A program made the translations under genes and the position numbers. The notes beneath the pieces are model-generated. The model had not been told where the DNA came from and did not search any database. It saw nothing but the letters and a program-made list of their open reading frames with translations. Of a stretch of 64,000 bases of DNA, positions 22,101-31,858 are shown in pieces (the stretch's first letter is position 1; the number at the start of each line of letters is the position of its first letter). Source of the DNA: Agarophyton chilense (Eukaryota > Rhodophyta > Florideophyceae > Gracilariales > Gracilariaceae); contig JARGXX010000077.1 of assembly GCA_030374765.1 (NCBI GenBank), positions 186,001 through 250,000 on the forward strand. Direction: 5' to 3'.

Positions 22101-23721
22101 TCCTCCGGAATCGGAAAAGTCCTTGATGACACACGAAAGCCGTTTTGTCTCGATCTTCCTCCCTAATAGGGACTTGCCAGTAGCCCGAATTGGCGTCGAG
22201 GGTAGAGAAAACAGTAGCGCTCCCAAGGGAGTCGATGTATTCGTCCATCCGAGAGATCGGGTACACATCCTTAATGGTTACCTCGTTCAGGCGTCTGTAA
22301 TCGATGCAGAAACGCCACGATCCATCCGGTTTCGGAACTAACACCACTGGTGAGGCCCAAGCGGACTGGGCAGGTTCAATTACGCCCGCTTCAAGCATCT
22401 TCTCCACCTGAGATTTCTCCTCTTCCCGAGCTTTCGGTCCAGCCCTGTAAGGGTGTTGGGCAATTGGCCGAGTGTTCGGTAACAAGTCGATGCGGTGTTC
22501 TGTAATCCCAATAGTTCCAAGGGAACCATCCCACATGGGGGTAAACTCACAAAGCATGTGCCTCAGCTTCTCCCGATGAGATGCGGGTACATGGTTGAGA
22601 TCCCATTTCTCCAATTCCTGAATAGGATCCGTCTGGTCTGCTCCTGTGATAAGGGCCGTAACCTCCTGAGGTTTAAAGTGTTCAGCGTGTGGAGCTGCAG
22701 TCGTATGCTCACCGTCTTCCGCGATTTCGGCAGTGTCCTCCCCCTCCTTAGGGTCCGCCACACCAAGGACCTCTGCGATAGAGATCTTTGTAGGTTCGAC
22801 CGCATGCGGGTGTGGAAGAACAGAACCCAACATCTGGTGTTTGACCAAATGCTGCGTTGTCTTTCCAAAGTTGGCTACCAAAACCTTGAAAGGTTTATCC
22901 GGTTCCACGGAGACAACCCCATTCGCAAGGGCGAGTTGACGCCGCGTATACAGAGACGGGTTCAGTTGTACCACATGCACACCAATTTGCTTGGTAACAA
23001 CTGTGACCCAAACCTGGGTTTCTGGCGGGATAGCCACTGACTTCGCAACCTTTACCCGTGTAGACACCGGGTCCTTCTTCACAGATTTCTGCGCGACAGG
23101 GAGAGGAACGCGTGTTCGCGCTGCTCCCTGTAAGGGTTTACGAACGATTGGGATCGTAGACCCGTCTTCGAGTTCCACAGTTCTATTCCGAGGACGGATG
23201 GCTTCCACGAAGCGGTCGCAAAAGTCACAACCCAGTATGACTGGTGCTGCAAGTGACTTGCATACAATAAACTCTAGCTGAACGAGATAGGAGCCTAACC
23301 TCACCATGAGGGAAATTGTACCCAGTGTCCGCAGCGGGTTGTTGTTCGCATCGGCGATATCCAAACGTGGACCGGTACGAACTTGAACCCGGAGCAGCGG
23401 GGGTAACAATTCAACATGAATTAAGTTAGGAGCGGCTCCTGTATCCAGGACAGATGTTTGAAGAACCATAAACTGGTTGGACAGGCCGAAGTCGGCGAAT
23501 ACTTTATAATTCCGCTTGGCCATTACCATAACTCGATCCGGAATACGGAGATTACGGGACCGTATCCACGGGCGACGGAGGACACTAAAGTATCCCGAGT
23601 TAACGTCGGTGTCAGCCGTTCCCCTTGAAAGGATAGTCACAGCTGGGGAGCGAAGCTGGAGCGCCTCGGGCGTCTTCAACTCCGGCTTAGAAGACGCCCC
23701 TCCCGCAGGGGAGACTCCCAA
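19189..23721 (-). CDS. Gypsy B pol (PR-RT-RNase H-INT)
   Basis: A long uninterrupted ORF of about 1510 codons encoding the element's enzymes. The protease active site LDTGAAPN is near residue 93. The reverse transcriptase carries FCIDYRRLNEVTIKDVYPI and YLDDIIVFS near residue 570. RNase H begins at VDTDASANQVGCALLQ. The integrase HHCC zinc module includes YWPAMAFDCYAVRRACANC near residue 980, and its core contains the segments AIDILGEF, LLSDNGGQF and GQVERFNRM. A long Ser/Pro/Glu-rich tail of about 250 residues follows, probably disordered. pol lies in a different frame from gag, as is common in gypsy elements that use ribosomal frameshifting. Confidence 0.93.
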   Translation of the reverse strand: MGVSPAGGASSKPELKTPEALQLRSPAVTILSRGTADTDVNSGYFSVLRRPWIRSRNLRIPDRVMVMAKRNYKVFADFGLSNQFMVLQTSVLDTGAAPNLIHVELLPPLLRVQVRTGPRLDIADANNNPLRTLGTISLMVRLGSYLVQLEFIVCKSLAAPVILGCDFCDRFVEAIRPRNRTVELEDGSTIPIVRKPLQGAARTRVPLPVAQKSVKKDPVSTRVKVAKSVAIPPETQVWVTVVTKQIGVHVVQLNPSLYTRRQLALANGVVSVEPDKPFKVLVANFGKTTQHLVKHQMLGSVLPHPHAVEPTKISIAEVLGVADPKEGEDTAEIAEDGEHTTAAPHAEHFKPQEVTALITGADQTDPIQELEKWDLNHVPASHREKLRHMLCEFTPMWDGSLGTIGITEHRIDLLPNTRPIAQHPYRAGPKAREEEKSQVEKMLEAGVIEPAQSAWASPVVLVPKPDGSWRFCIDYRRLNEVTIKDVYPISRMDEYIDSLGSATVFSTLDANSGYWQVPIREEDRDKTAFVCHQGLFRFRRMPFGLTNAPATFQRAIDILLAPFKWRTCLVYLDDIIVFSNNLDDHLEHVRDVMKILRDAGITLKLKKCEFFTDSVKYLGHIIRPGQLSIDEVRVKSLKEAKHPKTQTELRSFLGLCNVYRRFVPNFADIATPLNRLLTKGKPVELEPFGDAEASAFTALVNAVTSPPILALPNPGLPYEVDTDASANQVGCALLQSSEDGERHPIGYWSRSLNVHERNYSVSEKECLAVVWALATLCPYLMGTRFKVHTDHACLRGLLEISEPSGRLMRWRLRLSEFDFEILYKKGKLNTQADALSRLGTTAETEPYEDDDIPCFIVSDLEGGAQPLTDDVCDDILVNESLDSPTGSFIPISPEEMIRKQQLDPFCTRIRARLNGGFQLPFEDDDQGYLIRTFGPRPRIVVPHTLQQRVLHLTHYVKVGAHPGGREPYLTLRRDFYWPAMAFDCYAVRRACANCAKSYVKLRKHSKKLTLFPARAPFEFVAIDILGEFIRTPRGHRYLLVISDRFSKLTRTVPLKRITAATVAQAFVTHWVFVYGPPVQLLSDNGGQFASKFFQDVCRILDVRNLFVTTYHPQGNGQVERFNRMILNALRSYVADHPKNWDLYTDAITYAYNTQVHRVTSLSPFELVLSRTPPPVAIEAQPTLSTYPSPGLYREAWKEWLTKMVPIARKAIDKAQRAYKKDFDNRVRKPLPQVEPDDFVFLRKEYYHPEKERRHKLSPIVDGPYRVVSVDPDTVVLDIANRHERISRDRITRAPNPNVEVVSAPTPSTGDDSTEVNPSGGDSNTRPVILPHPKRGLIDLRETSDTPKPGPAPSRAQSTNSYRVTPPPELIKPPGSPPKEGEEDLVPSQDDVSASASRPNRESSSHSETASPTEPVTEKSQPQRMGSDITADPAEHDVRKDDETPPRESRVENSAPGTPTEPMITRRRGRDTEVSHTQTPLSQERTVSADPHGEDLDDDVDRIWLSVMEWE

Positions 23722-23723
23722 GT

Positions 23724-25754
23724 TTATTTTTTCGAAGCGGAACCCACCGAATTCGGTGCAGCTGCCTCGAAGGGGACCGGTTGTTCCCCGTTCGCAGGTA
23801 CAACTTCTGTATCCCTGTCAGCAAGGTGAGCTCGGAGTATCCTTTGTTCCTCATAGGACCTACTCGGGACTCGAGATTTCTCCTCAGGGGTCAGAGCCTC
23901 GTACTGAGCGATAATTCGTGAACCCTCCCGCAGGAGAAATGTGCAGTCTGGTGCTTTGTGACCACGGAGGTAACACAAATAGCAAATCAGCTCTGCCGGG
24001 TTCGGTTGTGGACGTGAATCCACGCGACGTGGTGCTGTATCCCTCCATCCGGGGCGAGAGAACCGAGCAGCGGTATTCGCAAAAGGTAGCGATGCGGCTG
24101 GCACCCTCCGTCCTTGGGTATAGAGCGCAGGGTCTTCATCCGTGGTCGGAGCGGATGTCGACGGCAACTCAGACGTACCCATAGATTCGGGGTTACTTCC
24201 CATGAAGTGAATGTTATCATTGACCCGCACAGGGGCAGGGCCTCCTGCGAGTGACAAAGACGAGTTACCTCCATCGGCGAGGAGTGCACGTGTCGGCCGA
24301 CTCTTTCGGTTCTGCCGGGCACGGAGAGTATCCCCCTCAGCCTGGGCGTACTGAACCAGTTTCAAGTAGGTCCGCTTGCACTTCTCTTCCCGATGTCGGG
24401 CAACCAATGCCCTTATCGAGGGGTCCAAACCATCCACAAACATGGTGCATCTCTCGTAGGCGGGGAATACATTCCCGCATCGGTGAAACGCTTTATTCAA
24501 GCGAGTTGAATACACCGTTTCGGTTTCCATCGGCTTCTGCCGCGTATCCCTTAATGCAAGGATTGCTTCCTGAATCGCATTTCCAGTAGCGTATGACCTC
24601 AAGAGGTACTGCACCATTTCGGGCCAGCACGTGAATCCCCCTTCCAAGGCTCGGGATGATCCACGGACGGAGTTGAACTGGTCTTCAGCCATCCCCTTTA
24701 AGAAATAGGGTAATGCAAGATACGCTTGCGCTTCACTCATACCGAGGATGTCAGCCTCCTGGACGAACCTCGCAAGGAAATCGAGCACCATAATTGGGTC
24801 TGTTCCTGTGAACTCCCTCTTCTGTAGGGTGATGCTCAGCCTTTTGATGTAGTCCTTGACTTTACCCGTTCCGCGGGATGTTCGATCTCCCGAAGGGTTA
24901 TCCAACCGGTAATAGCGATACGATAGCAGCTTCCGATAGAGAGGATTCGTCGGCTTCAGCTCCCTTAATCCAAGGTGTTTCCTACCCTTCTTCCGGGTAC
25001 GAATTGCCCCTTGAGAGGTGTAAGTAGCCTTCGACCGAGTCGCCCGGGATGACCGGCGTCCATCTTCACTATCCGAAGATTCGGAGGACGAACTCGATGA
25101 CGAGCGATTGGGATCGGAATCCGATAAATCCTCTTGGAGGTGAACCCTCTTCTTGGACTTGCGGCGGTCCCGTTTAGCGGAGCGGTGTTCTTCGTCTTCC
25201 GAAACGTCGGGTTTATCCTTCGAGGCTTCTGTGTCTCCGTCCATACGGATAATGGCCTCGAGGGTGTCCAGCCGAGCTCGGAAGCGTTCCGCTTGCACGC
25301 GGTGTTCCTCCAAGAGGCTCCGGTACTCCTGGATAAAGACCCCAGGGGTACCAAAGCTTTCCAAAAGGGAGTTCACATCCCTCCTCAGGGTACGAAGGTA
25401 ATCGGCGACTCCCCGCACCGGGGTGTCCTCCACCTTGAGGCGGAGGGTAGTAACCTCCTGAAGGAGCTCGACGTGAGCCGCGTTGGCGATATCGATTCGA
25501 GTCTCCAGGCGCTGTAATTCAGGGTCGGCCCGACTTCGGGGTGCTGCTGAGGGGGTCTCCACCACTGGAGCTGGGCCCACAGCCACGACCTCTCGAGGAC
25601 CTGAAACCACTGAGGGTGCTCTCCGAGTGTCCGGATCGATACCGGAATCGTTCCGATCTTCGGGAATTGAGCTCCTCGACCTAGGCGGGGCCGGGGGCAC
25701 TGAATTCGCTTGACGGTTTGATCCAGTCCTGTAACCACGGGTAGGCGGCGACAT
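23724..25754 (-). CDS. Gypsy B gag (676 aa)
   Basis: Capsid-type structural protein of element B. The N-terminal part is Pro/Ser/Arg-rich, followed by a region with coiled-coil character and then a Ser/Asp/Arg-rich basic-acidic stretch (SDSDPNRSSSSSSSESSDS). The conserved capsid-like core contains NPLYRKLLSYRYYRL, LDFLARFVQEADILGMSEAQ and EMVQYLLRSYATGN. One CCHC zinc knuckle, CYLCYLRGHKAPDC, lies about 75 residues from the C-terminus. The core is clearly homologous to the gag at 57.7-59.5 kb. The ORF is intact. Confidence 0.92.
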   Translation of the reverse strand: MSPPTRGYRTGSNRQANSVPPAPPRSRSSIPEDRNDSGIDPDTRRAPSVVSGPREVVAVGPAPVVETPSAAPRSRADPELQRLETRIDIANAAHVELLQEVTTLRLKVEDTPVRGVADYLRTLRRDVNSLLESFGTPGVFIQEYRSLLEEHRVQAERFRARLDTLEAIIRMDGDTEASKDKPDVSEDEEHRSAKRDRRKSKKRVHLQEDLSDSDPNRSSSSSSSESSDSEDGRRSSRATRSKATYTSQGAIRTRKKGRKHLGLRELKPTNPLYRKLLSYRYYRLDNPSGDRTSRGTGKVKDYIKRLSITLQKREFTGTDPIMVLDFLARFVQEADILGMSEAQAYLALPYFLKGMAEDQFNSVRGSSRALEGGFTCWPEMVQYLLRSYATGNAIQEAILALRDTRQKPMETETVYSTRLNKAFHRCGNVFPAYERCTMFVDGLDPSIRALVARHREEKCKRTYLKLVQYAQAEGDTLRARQNRKSRPTRALLADGGNSSLSLAGGPAPVRVNDNIHFMGSNPESMGTSELPSTSAPTTDEDPALYTQGRRVPAASLPFANTAARFSRPGWRDTAPRRVDSRPQPNPAELICYLCYLRGHKAPDCTFLLREGSRIIAQYEALTPEEKSRVPSRSYEEQRILRAHLADRDTEVVPANGEQPVPFEAAAPNSVGSASKK

Positions 25755-25959
25755 GCTGCAGACACGACACCGACGATTCGGGGTAACGAAGAAATTCGAT
25801 CACGAGATTTCCGGAGAACGGATGACGTAACACAAAACAAAAATAAAAACCAATTCCACCCTTTCCAAAGGGGACCACTACAACAAATCTTCACGACGGT
25901 GCTTCCTCTTCCAAGAGATATTCCAACACGTGGATGACCAACCCAAAAGTCCAAGAACG

Positions 25960-25979
25960 GATTCTAAGTCGGGAGACCA
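25960..25979 (-). other. Gypsy B primer-binding site
   Basis: Reads TGGTCTCCCGACTTAG on the element strand, two bases inside the 5' LTR. The implied primer is a tRNA whose 3' end finishes GGGAGACCA. The element at 57 kb has a closely similar site at the same spacing. Confidence 0.7.
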
Positions 25980-25981
25980 CT

Positions 25982-26898
25982 TGTGGAGCAAAACCCGGCG
26001 ACGGGAAGTGCTCTCAAGGTGTTCGAAGCCTTGCTCCCTGGGGGAGGCAGACTCAGAGACAGAGCCCTCCGTTCCACCCGTAGTGTGGGGTGTAACTCCC
26101 ACGGGGGATTCCGGCAGTACCGACGGAGGTGAGGGGTAGAAACCGTTGGATCGGGAATGGGTATGGGTATCCCAAAGAATGGGGGAAAATCCGGCGAAGA
26201 GGAAAAACGGGGCGAGGGTCGGGCACTAACAGGCACCGGACCCGAGAACCAGAAAAGGGGCGAAACAACAAAAGAAACCCAATACAGGGGCGAAAACCTG
26301 TCCTCGAAAGGAAACACAAAAAGCACGCAACAAGTAAGCAGAACCCCCACGGGGTATCGTGCACGCAGGTCGTCTGAGCGGTCCCAAGGGGGTGGTTGCA
26401 CGGAACCCAAACGTGGGCACTCTCCAAGTGGAGTCGTGTCCCTACGCAGGCGTTGCTAACCAGAGCCCGTTCCGGGTTGTAAGACCGAAACGATGGCGAC
26501 GAAGAACCTCTAAAGGTATCGAAGACCAGCCTTGGTTACCATTTTACTCTGAGCTTCGGACTGTCAGATCTCGTCTCCCTAAGTAGGGCCCACCAACTAA
26601 ATTCTACAGTAGTGCACACCTGCTCAGGGCCATACACGTGGAGATCCCACTGCCAGGGCCCAAAAGTCCAACGTTCTAACAAATATTCGAAAATCGGTGC
26701 CAAAATTAAGCCCCGTGTATCACGGGGCCAATCCAACCATGGGCCATCCGAATTTTCACTTCATAGGCGAACTCTAACCAGGAAACAGTGCCACCTCAGC
26801 ACACCTTAGAGGGGATCATAGTCATAACCCTCGGAGGGTTCAATCCTCATTCTATGAGTTGCATCTTCAAGTATCCCCTAACTGGGCGTTGCTCTACA
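25982..26898 (-). repeat. Gypsy B 5' LTR
   Basis: A 917-bp LTR that matches 15076-15999 except for about 17 base differences and one 7-bp gap. It ends at the GCACT target duplication (26899-26903). Confidence 0.95.
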
Positions 26899-26903
26899 GC
26901 ACT

Positions 26904-28456
26904 GACATCATTTTTCGATCCAATTCAGGCAGTTTCGGGATCACTGACACGTGCTGGCCTCGTACCGTCATCGAAAGCTCGGAAAGATGTTTCATAAGAA
27001 CCCTTCTGGTGACTGTTTTTACTAACCCAATGAATCTTGGTCCTCTTTTTAAAACTTCTTTGGCCGTTTCAATAGATGAAAAATACCAATCCCCACAAAC
27101 AATTCAATCAGTTAAGAACTAATTTTCAAAAAGGCTCATTAAAACAGCTGTTCCATGTGCATGTTCTGATTCAAAAGGCTGGACATCTGGTTGCATAGCC
27201 CTCAATGTGATTTCCACTTTGAGAATAACTCCACTCCTTCCACCACACACTGTTTCTAATTAACAACCATTTTCAGGTTTTTTATCAAGAGGAGTGTAGT
27301 GTGGTCGTCCAATTTTAATCCAGTTTCCCAGAAGTACATACAAACGTTTCATACTTTCGTCCACACACAAAGTGTGTAATGGAGATACAAAACATTTCCA
27401 TTGGTCATTTATAGCTTCGAAAAAGTCACAAAAGCATGACCGCTTGGATTATTCTGAGTTTTTTTGTCTTTTAAGCCACTAAAAACGACATATCGCCATG
27501 TATGTTCTAAACGATTGTGTAAAATGATCTTTTCGAGCTGCAAAGATTCAATCTCTTCTGGAAGCGTGTCGTAAGACTAAACTGATCTTCTCCATGAAAA
27601 TTCAAAGCGGATCATTAACACCATCAAACAAAAAAATTGATTTTGTAACCCTCTGTAGTCTACTTTAAGTCTTTTTCTTCTAAAAGAGAGTTCTTAGATC
27701 GAACTGTTTTCTTCAAATGAGCTACAGATAGCATTCACACGAAGAAATAATATAGAGAGAGAGTCGAGGGCGCAGGAATGGTTGAGAGAAAAACCCCAAG
27801 AGGTTTCGAGCCCTTCCATTGCTTCAATTGCACAAGAACATTCAGAAAATTTGGAGTCAAGAATATATTTTAAGTTGTCCATTATGTCGATTGAACTTCC
27901 ACAAATTTGTGTTACGTGTCACTGTTTGTAACAGTAGGATGGATCGACAGATTTATTGTGTGACTGTCACCTCCATCCGTCAAATTATGCTGCTTTTCAT
28001 TTTTCGAAACTTTGGTATTCATAGCAGCACTACTTTTCTTCATGTTCAAATTAACGGCTTCAGGAGAACCTTTTTGAACTTTTACATCATTCTCTTGTTT
28101 CAAATTACAAAGTTTGAGAGTTTACAATTTTTTGCAACCAAATAGTTCGAAGTTTACGGTGAAAAAAGTTTTTCTTTGATTATTTTCGACAACAACATCC
28201 ACTTTGTAACAGTTCTATTTACAAGTTTTGTTTTCCATTGCGTTCCAAAGAAGAAATTACAGTCACTTTCTGATTTGACTAGACGTGCGTGAATGTTCAC
28301 TCTGTTTCCCACTACGCTTCGGGGATCCATAGATGATGACATATTTGATAAATTATGAAGGAATGGAGTGAAGATGGTGTCCTGTACAGGTTGTAGACGA
28401 TCTTTCGTGATCTTTGAGTTTGATGCCAGAGGAGAGTGTTGACAATGTCTACACAA
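26904..28456 (-). pseudogene. piggyBac-like transposase, N-terminal and central part
   Basis: Minus-strand remnant that lines up with the C-terminal part at 14491-15075 once the gypsy insertion is ignored. The central DDE domain shows LCVDESMKRLYVLLGNWIKI (first catalytic Asp, near 27350) and GRPHYTPLDKKPENG. It then shows GDWYFSSIETAKEVLKRGPR (second Asp, near 27090) and FIGLVKTVTRR, all in the order seen in piggyBac (DDE_Tnp_1_7) proteins. The N-terminal 1 kb (up to 28456) is less clear and holds several short ORFs. There are multiple stops and frame changes, for example stops after PENGC and after SLFEN, so this gene was decaying apart from the gypsy insertion. Confidence 0.75.
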
Positions 28457-28506
28457 AATTTAAAGAAATTGATACAGATTACAAAAATTATCGATGTTGT
28501 AACTTT

Positions 28507-28522
28507 GGCCTCAAATGAGGCC
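28507..28522. repeat. GGCCTCAAATGAGGCC repeat copy
   Basis: A near-palindrome related to 11257-11272, with similar flanks (GTTGTAA before, TATAGACACTAGT after). It sits upstream of the piggyBac-like gene. Confidence 0.5.
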
Positions 28523-28917
28523 AGTTGTCGTATAGACACTAGTAGATGGCAAGTCTTGAGGACCGAGGCAATGATACCAACGCAACCTCGTTCCAGCGCA
28601 GTGTTGAGCTCAACAATTTGAAGGTTCTTTTCTCATTCACGTCTCCAATATCGAGTGGTGGAAACTACCGTAAGTCGAAAACCGAGGCCCATGGATGCTG
28701 ATGCACGCAACGATTGAAGCAGGCGTGGACTACTTGGCGAGTTTGGCGGGGAATCTCTGCATCTGTTTCACGAAGGGTGGGCGACGCCGCTCACAGTACG
28801 CGGAATCCGGAAGCGTGTCTCCCGACAGTCTCATTGGAATTGCAGTCGCGTTTTGTGTTGCGGACTTGAGCCTCTCCCTGCTCTAGCGCGTGACGCTGCA
28901 GCCTTCGGGTGGATGAG

Positions 28918-30396
28918 ATGGCGATGTCTCCAGCAAATGAACCCGACTCCAAGCAAGGTCCAGTTGAGCAGTATCTACAAACGAAAGATGCTCTAGATAA
29001 AGTGCTGAGAGAAAAGCTCAAAGACCCGCCTACAGAGCTTGCCGAGGAGCTCATCGAACAGTTTCCAGCGTTCAACTTCTTTCCCACACTGCTTCTTTTG
29101 CTCACCGAAAAACTTCGGTCACCCTCCCCGTTTGACGCGCTCTATGTTGTAGACATTGGTACAAGCCTATCGGTGAAGGAGCGTTTGGATCAACATGCAC
29201 CGGTCACCTTCCTTCACTACGTGTTCTCGTTCATCACCCTGGACGACATCGTAGCGAACCTGGACGCCATTCGCAAACGCATCAGTGCGTTGCCTCGCAC
29301 CCCTCGTCGGCAGTTGTACTTTATCAAGCTATTTCAGTCAGCCATCGAGCGTGACACGCATGGGCTCAATGCGGTTAGGTCCGGTCGTCTGCGCCTGATG
29401 CTGGCCGAATCGTTACGTGCGTGGCACCCGTCGGGCATGAATCGACGCGGTGCGTACGCGAGCCACCCGATTGCATACGACCCACTTCCGGAGGGGCATG
29501 TGGACGCGGCGCTTTACAACGCGCTATGGGGTCTGCAGAAGTTCCTTCAGAACCCCTCTCTTGCCGAAACGGACAGGTCGTGGAAAGAGGCTGCCAGTGC
29601 GCTTGATACCGTCATAGCGGCGTTCGAAAGCACCGCCGTAAGAAGCGATACCGTACCCTATGGCGTGGACTACCCCACTTCACCCAACGTGCTTAACCTG
29701 CAGCTGGCCGACACTCGCTTCCGGCGACATATGCTTGTTCAGTATGCCATCTTTCTACATCACCTCGAGACAACAGCGTCTTTGGCGACCAGCGAGAAGG
29801 ACAGCCAGACGTTGCGGCAGAGTGTGGACTTTTGCGCTACACTATTCGGGAGGAGCGGGGATGGGGAAAAGCTCAAGTTTCGCGTGCTGGCTCTGTTGGA
29901 GAAGGACGAAGGCAATCGGCTTAAGCGTTTCGTACAGTCTCTGTTTCAGAGAGAGCGAGTGTGGCTTCGATGGAAGCGGACGAACTACTCACATCTGGAG
30001 ACCGGCGTGCTCAAATCGCCGACTGTGTTCAAGAAACGCACAGTGCTGTGGCATCAGAAGGATAAGACGCCTGGAGTCAATAGCTGGCTGCAGCGAATCG
30101 AGTCGTTAGAAACTCAAGCAGAAAATGGTGACTTGTATGGCGCGTTGTCTGACAGATCCCCGGTGCCTGGGGTGGAGGAGCTTGTGCAAGCGTTGCAGGA
30201 AGACTTTGATGAGTCTGGTTTGGACGAAGAGTCGAAGCGAAAGAATGACCGAAAGTTCAAGTGGAGAGCGCTACGCACACTCATGGACGACGACGTGGGT
30301 GTGCTGAGGCAACTGTCACAGTCGCCCCAGCTCGACCTTGACGGTGTTCTACACGCCAGAACATCACGAACCGCGGGTTGCAATTCACAAGAATGA
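28918..30396 (+). CDS. THOC1: THO complex subunit 1, left copy
   Basis: Subunit of the nuclear THO/TREX complex, which couples transcription elongation to mRNA packaging and export (HPR1 in yeast). The 492-aa product is intron-free. The start is the first ATG after an in-frame upstream stop. Family hallmarks align in order with human THOC1. LRLMLAESLRAWHPSGMNRR corresponds to the IQLFLSRLFPLSEKSGLN region. LWGLQKFLQNP (about residue 203) matches FWSLQDYFRNP. LNLQLADTRFRRHMLVQYAI (about 258) matches MDLQLSDSNFRRHILLQYLI. FKWRALRTL (about 447) matches YGWRALRLL. It is shorter than the human protein (657 aa), lacking the C-terminal death-domain region. It differs from the right copy at one residue (Ala versus Val near residue 25). 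It faces the truncated ZIP copy tail to tail. Confidence 0.9.
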   Translation: MAMSPANEPDSKQGPVEQYLQTKDALDKVLREKLKDPPTELAEELIEQFPAFNFFPTLLLLLTEKLRSPSPFDALYVVDIGTSLSVKERLDQHAPVTFLHYVFSFITLDDIVANLDAIRKRISALPRTPRRQLYFIKLFQSAIERDTHGLNAVRSGRLRLMLAESLRAWHPSGMNRRGAYASHPIAYDPLPEGHVDAALYNALWGLQKFLQNPSLAETDRSWKEAASALDTVIAAFESTAVRSDTVPYGVDYPTSPNVLNLQLADTRFRRHMLVQYAIFLHHLETTASLATSEKDSQTLRQSVDFCATLFGRSGDGEKLKFRVLALLEKDEGNRLKRFVQSLFQRERVWLRWKRTNYSHLETGVLKSPTVFKKRTVLWHQKDKTPGVNSWLQRIESLETQAENGDLYGALSDRSPVPGVEELVQALQEDFDESGLDEESKRKNDRKFKWRALRTLMDDDVGVLRQLSQSPQLDLDGVLHARTSRTAGCNSQE

Positions 30397-31139
30397 AGGC
30401 GCAAATGGGATGGCAGATAGTCGTAGCGAAGTGATTGGACGGAAAGATCGACGGAGCGATGATGATCTCTCCTGACTTCCAGACGTCGCCCCAGTGAGTT
30501 GTGGCTGTCGAAAACGCGCTGCGCGCTGCCGAGCTCTGGCTCCGCCTGAACAGCATACATCGTGCCAAGTCCAGAAATGGGCTTGAGATAATGCGGGTCG
30601 AGCGCAGTTTTCACTGCTGTCGAACTGTCACCGGAGGTTGGCCGAGTGTGTACTACACTATGTAGTGGGCGGTTTAGCAGTCGTGTCATCAGGCGCATTA
30701 CGTGCCGTGCCCACGGGCCAGAACGTTTCTCAGTTCTCACAAAACGCACCTCGCCATCCCCACCTTGATGGGCTGGTGCACTGACTCGTTAAAGCTTATC
30801 GGTTAACGTACTGTTCAGTTGGAGACAAGAACAAGATTGTTTTCTCCTACCCCTGCGAACCTGATCTCGTCCGCCATACACCGCTGCTTGAGAGAAAGCC
30901 CGGTGGGTGCTTTCGAGTCGCGTGTCAGATTGCATGCACCTGTGCGAAATGCAATTTGAGTCTACGTCGCCGTTGAACGGGTGCTCAAACCCTTGTGCAA
31001 GAATGTCGCCACCGGTTTGCCCGTGCGTCTCGGAAGCCAGCACTCATACCTCTGCCGCGTCCAAATACCGTACATTGTTCTATCGCATATACCATCTTAT
31101 CTTTGTAGGAATTGGTCCCGAAACAGCGAGGAGACGTCG

Positions 31140-31145
31140 AATAAA
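31140..31145 (+). promoter_or_regulatory. AATAAA poly(A)-signal candidate
   Basis: An AATAAA hexamer about 745 bp downstream of the THOC1 stop, present identically in the right arm (37289-37294, minus strand). The distance is long for a protist 3' UTR, so it may not be used. Confidence 0.25.
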
Positions 31146-31469
31146 TTCAAATCCGCCGCCTAGGGTGAGATGAAATACGATTCGGACAAGAGGGCCAAGT
31201 ATCTCTCCAGCATTTATTTATCGTAGATGACGCTTGCAACTACTGGTCTCCAAATGGCGATTCTACAGCTTCCGTGCTGAGAGCATGGTGCCACCGTTGC
31301 CTACAAATGCAGTCGCTGTTTGGCACACGATCTTATTGCACCGTTGCGCACAAATGTAGGGCACGGTACAATCGGAATCTCGAGACGCGCGTGTCGCAGC
31401 AGAATGACGGAACTCCTTCTCATCTGCTGCATCGCACAACGACAATTACACAGGGCAAAGGGTTACATG

Positions 31470-31858
31470 TTAGCCATGCACTCCTGTCACGCTGAGCACC
31501 ACGGTGATCACGGTGATGATGGCGGCTCCTGTTAAAGTGAAGAGGAACTTGCGCAACATCCACCCTTTTTGCTCAACAAATTCTTCCGCCATTAATTCAA
31601 ACCCTCCGATGTAAAGAAAAGTTCCTGCAGAAAGTGAGAACAAAACTCCCTGTACGGTGGCAGACAAACTGGACAGAGCCGCTCCAATGGCAATTCCAAC
31701 AGGTACTGCAGCCGAAAAGAGCGTCATCAACACTAAGAATGGAACGTAACGTAAATCTCGCACAAGTTTGAACGACAGGGCAGCACTTGTGGCCCATCTG
31801 TGTGCGGCGGTGGCAATAAAGATGTTCAGCATGACGTCAAACGACGAGGACAGGCCCA
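31470..31858 (-). pseudogene. ZIP transporter, truncated 3' copy
   Basis: Carries codons from about residue 235 to the stop of the ZIP protein encoded in full at 35873-36964, on the opposite strand and at the edge of the duplication arm. It keeps part of TM4 and TM5-TM8 but has no start, promoter or metal-binding loop of its own. The adjoining sequence past 31858 opens the frame a little further (to 31889) with unrelated residues. It is a by-product of where the duplication broke. One visible residue difference from the full copy is Ala for Val in a GAxLSSL segment. Confidence 0.92.

Larger units (their letters stand above)
15076..26898 (-). mobile_element. Ty3/gypsy element B, structurally complete, inserted in piggyBac-like gene
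   Basis: An 11.8-kb LTR retrotransposon on the minus strand, flanked by the duplication GCACT (15071-15075 and 26899-26903). Parts in element order: 5' LTR 25982-26898; primer-binding site 25960-25979 beginning TGGTCTCCC two bases inside the LTR; gag 23724-25754; pol 19189-23721; chromodomain ORF 18373-18663; a purine-rich tandem repeat 18003-18109; a region of antisense ORFs 16042-17936; purine tract 16000-16012; 3' LTR 15076-15999. The LTRs differ at roughly 17 sites plus one short gap, about 2 percent, so the insertion is fairly recent. gag and pol look whole. It shares lineage with the element at 57 kb. The long region between pol and the 3' LTR, with ORFs running the other way, is its unusual part. 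Confidence 0.95.
28700..31858 (+). repeat. Left arm of 3.16-kb inverted duplication
   Basis: Exactly 3159 bp and collinear, in inverted orientation, with 36576-39734: positions in the two arms always sum to 68434, so there is no net gap. About six base differences were noticed. It carries a full THOC1 gene and the 3' third of ZIP. Imperfect similarity continues for some 15 bp outward at the left edge (GAGGCC and nearby bases). Confidence 0.97.

Noticed and set aside
30114-30749. A 211-aa minus-strand ORF overlapping the end of THOC1 (and its twin at 37685-38320)
   Set aside because: It is antisense to the conserved THOC1 coding end and has no domain; its preservation in both arms only reflects the recent duplication.
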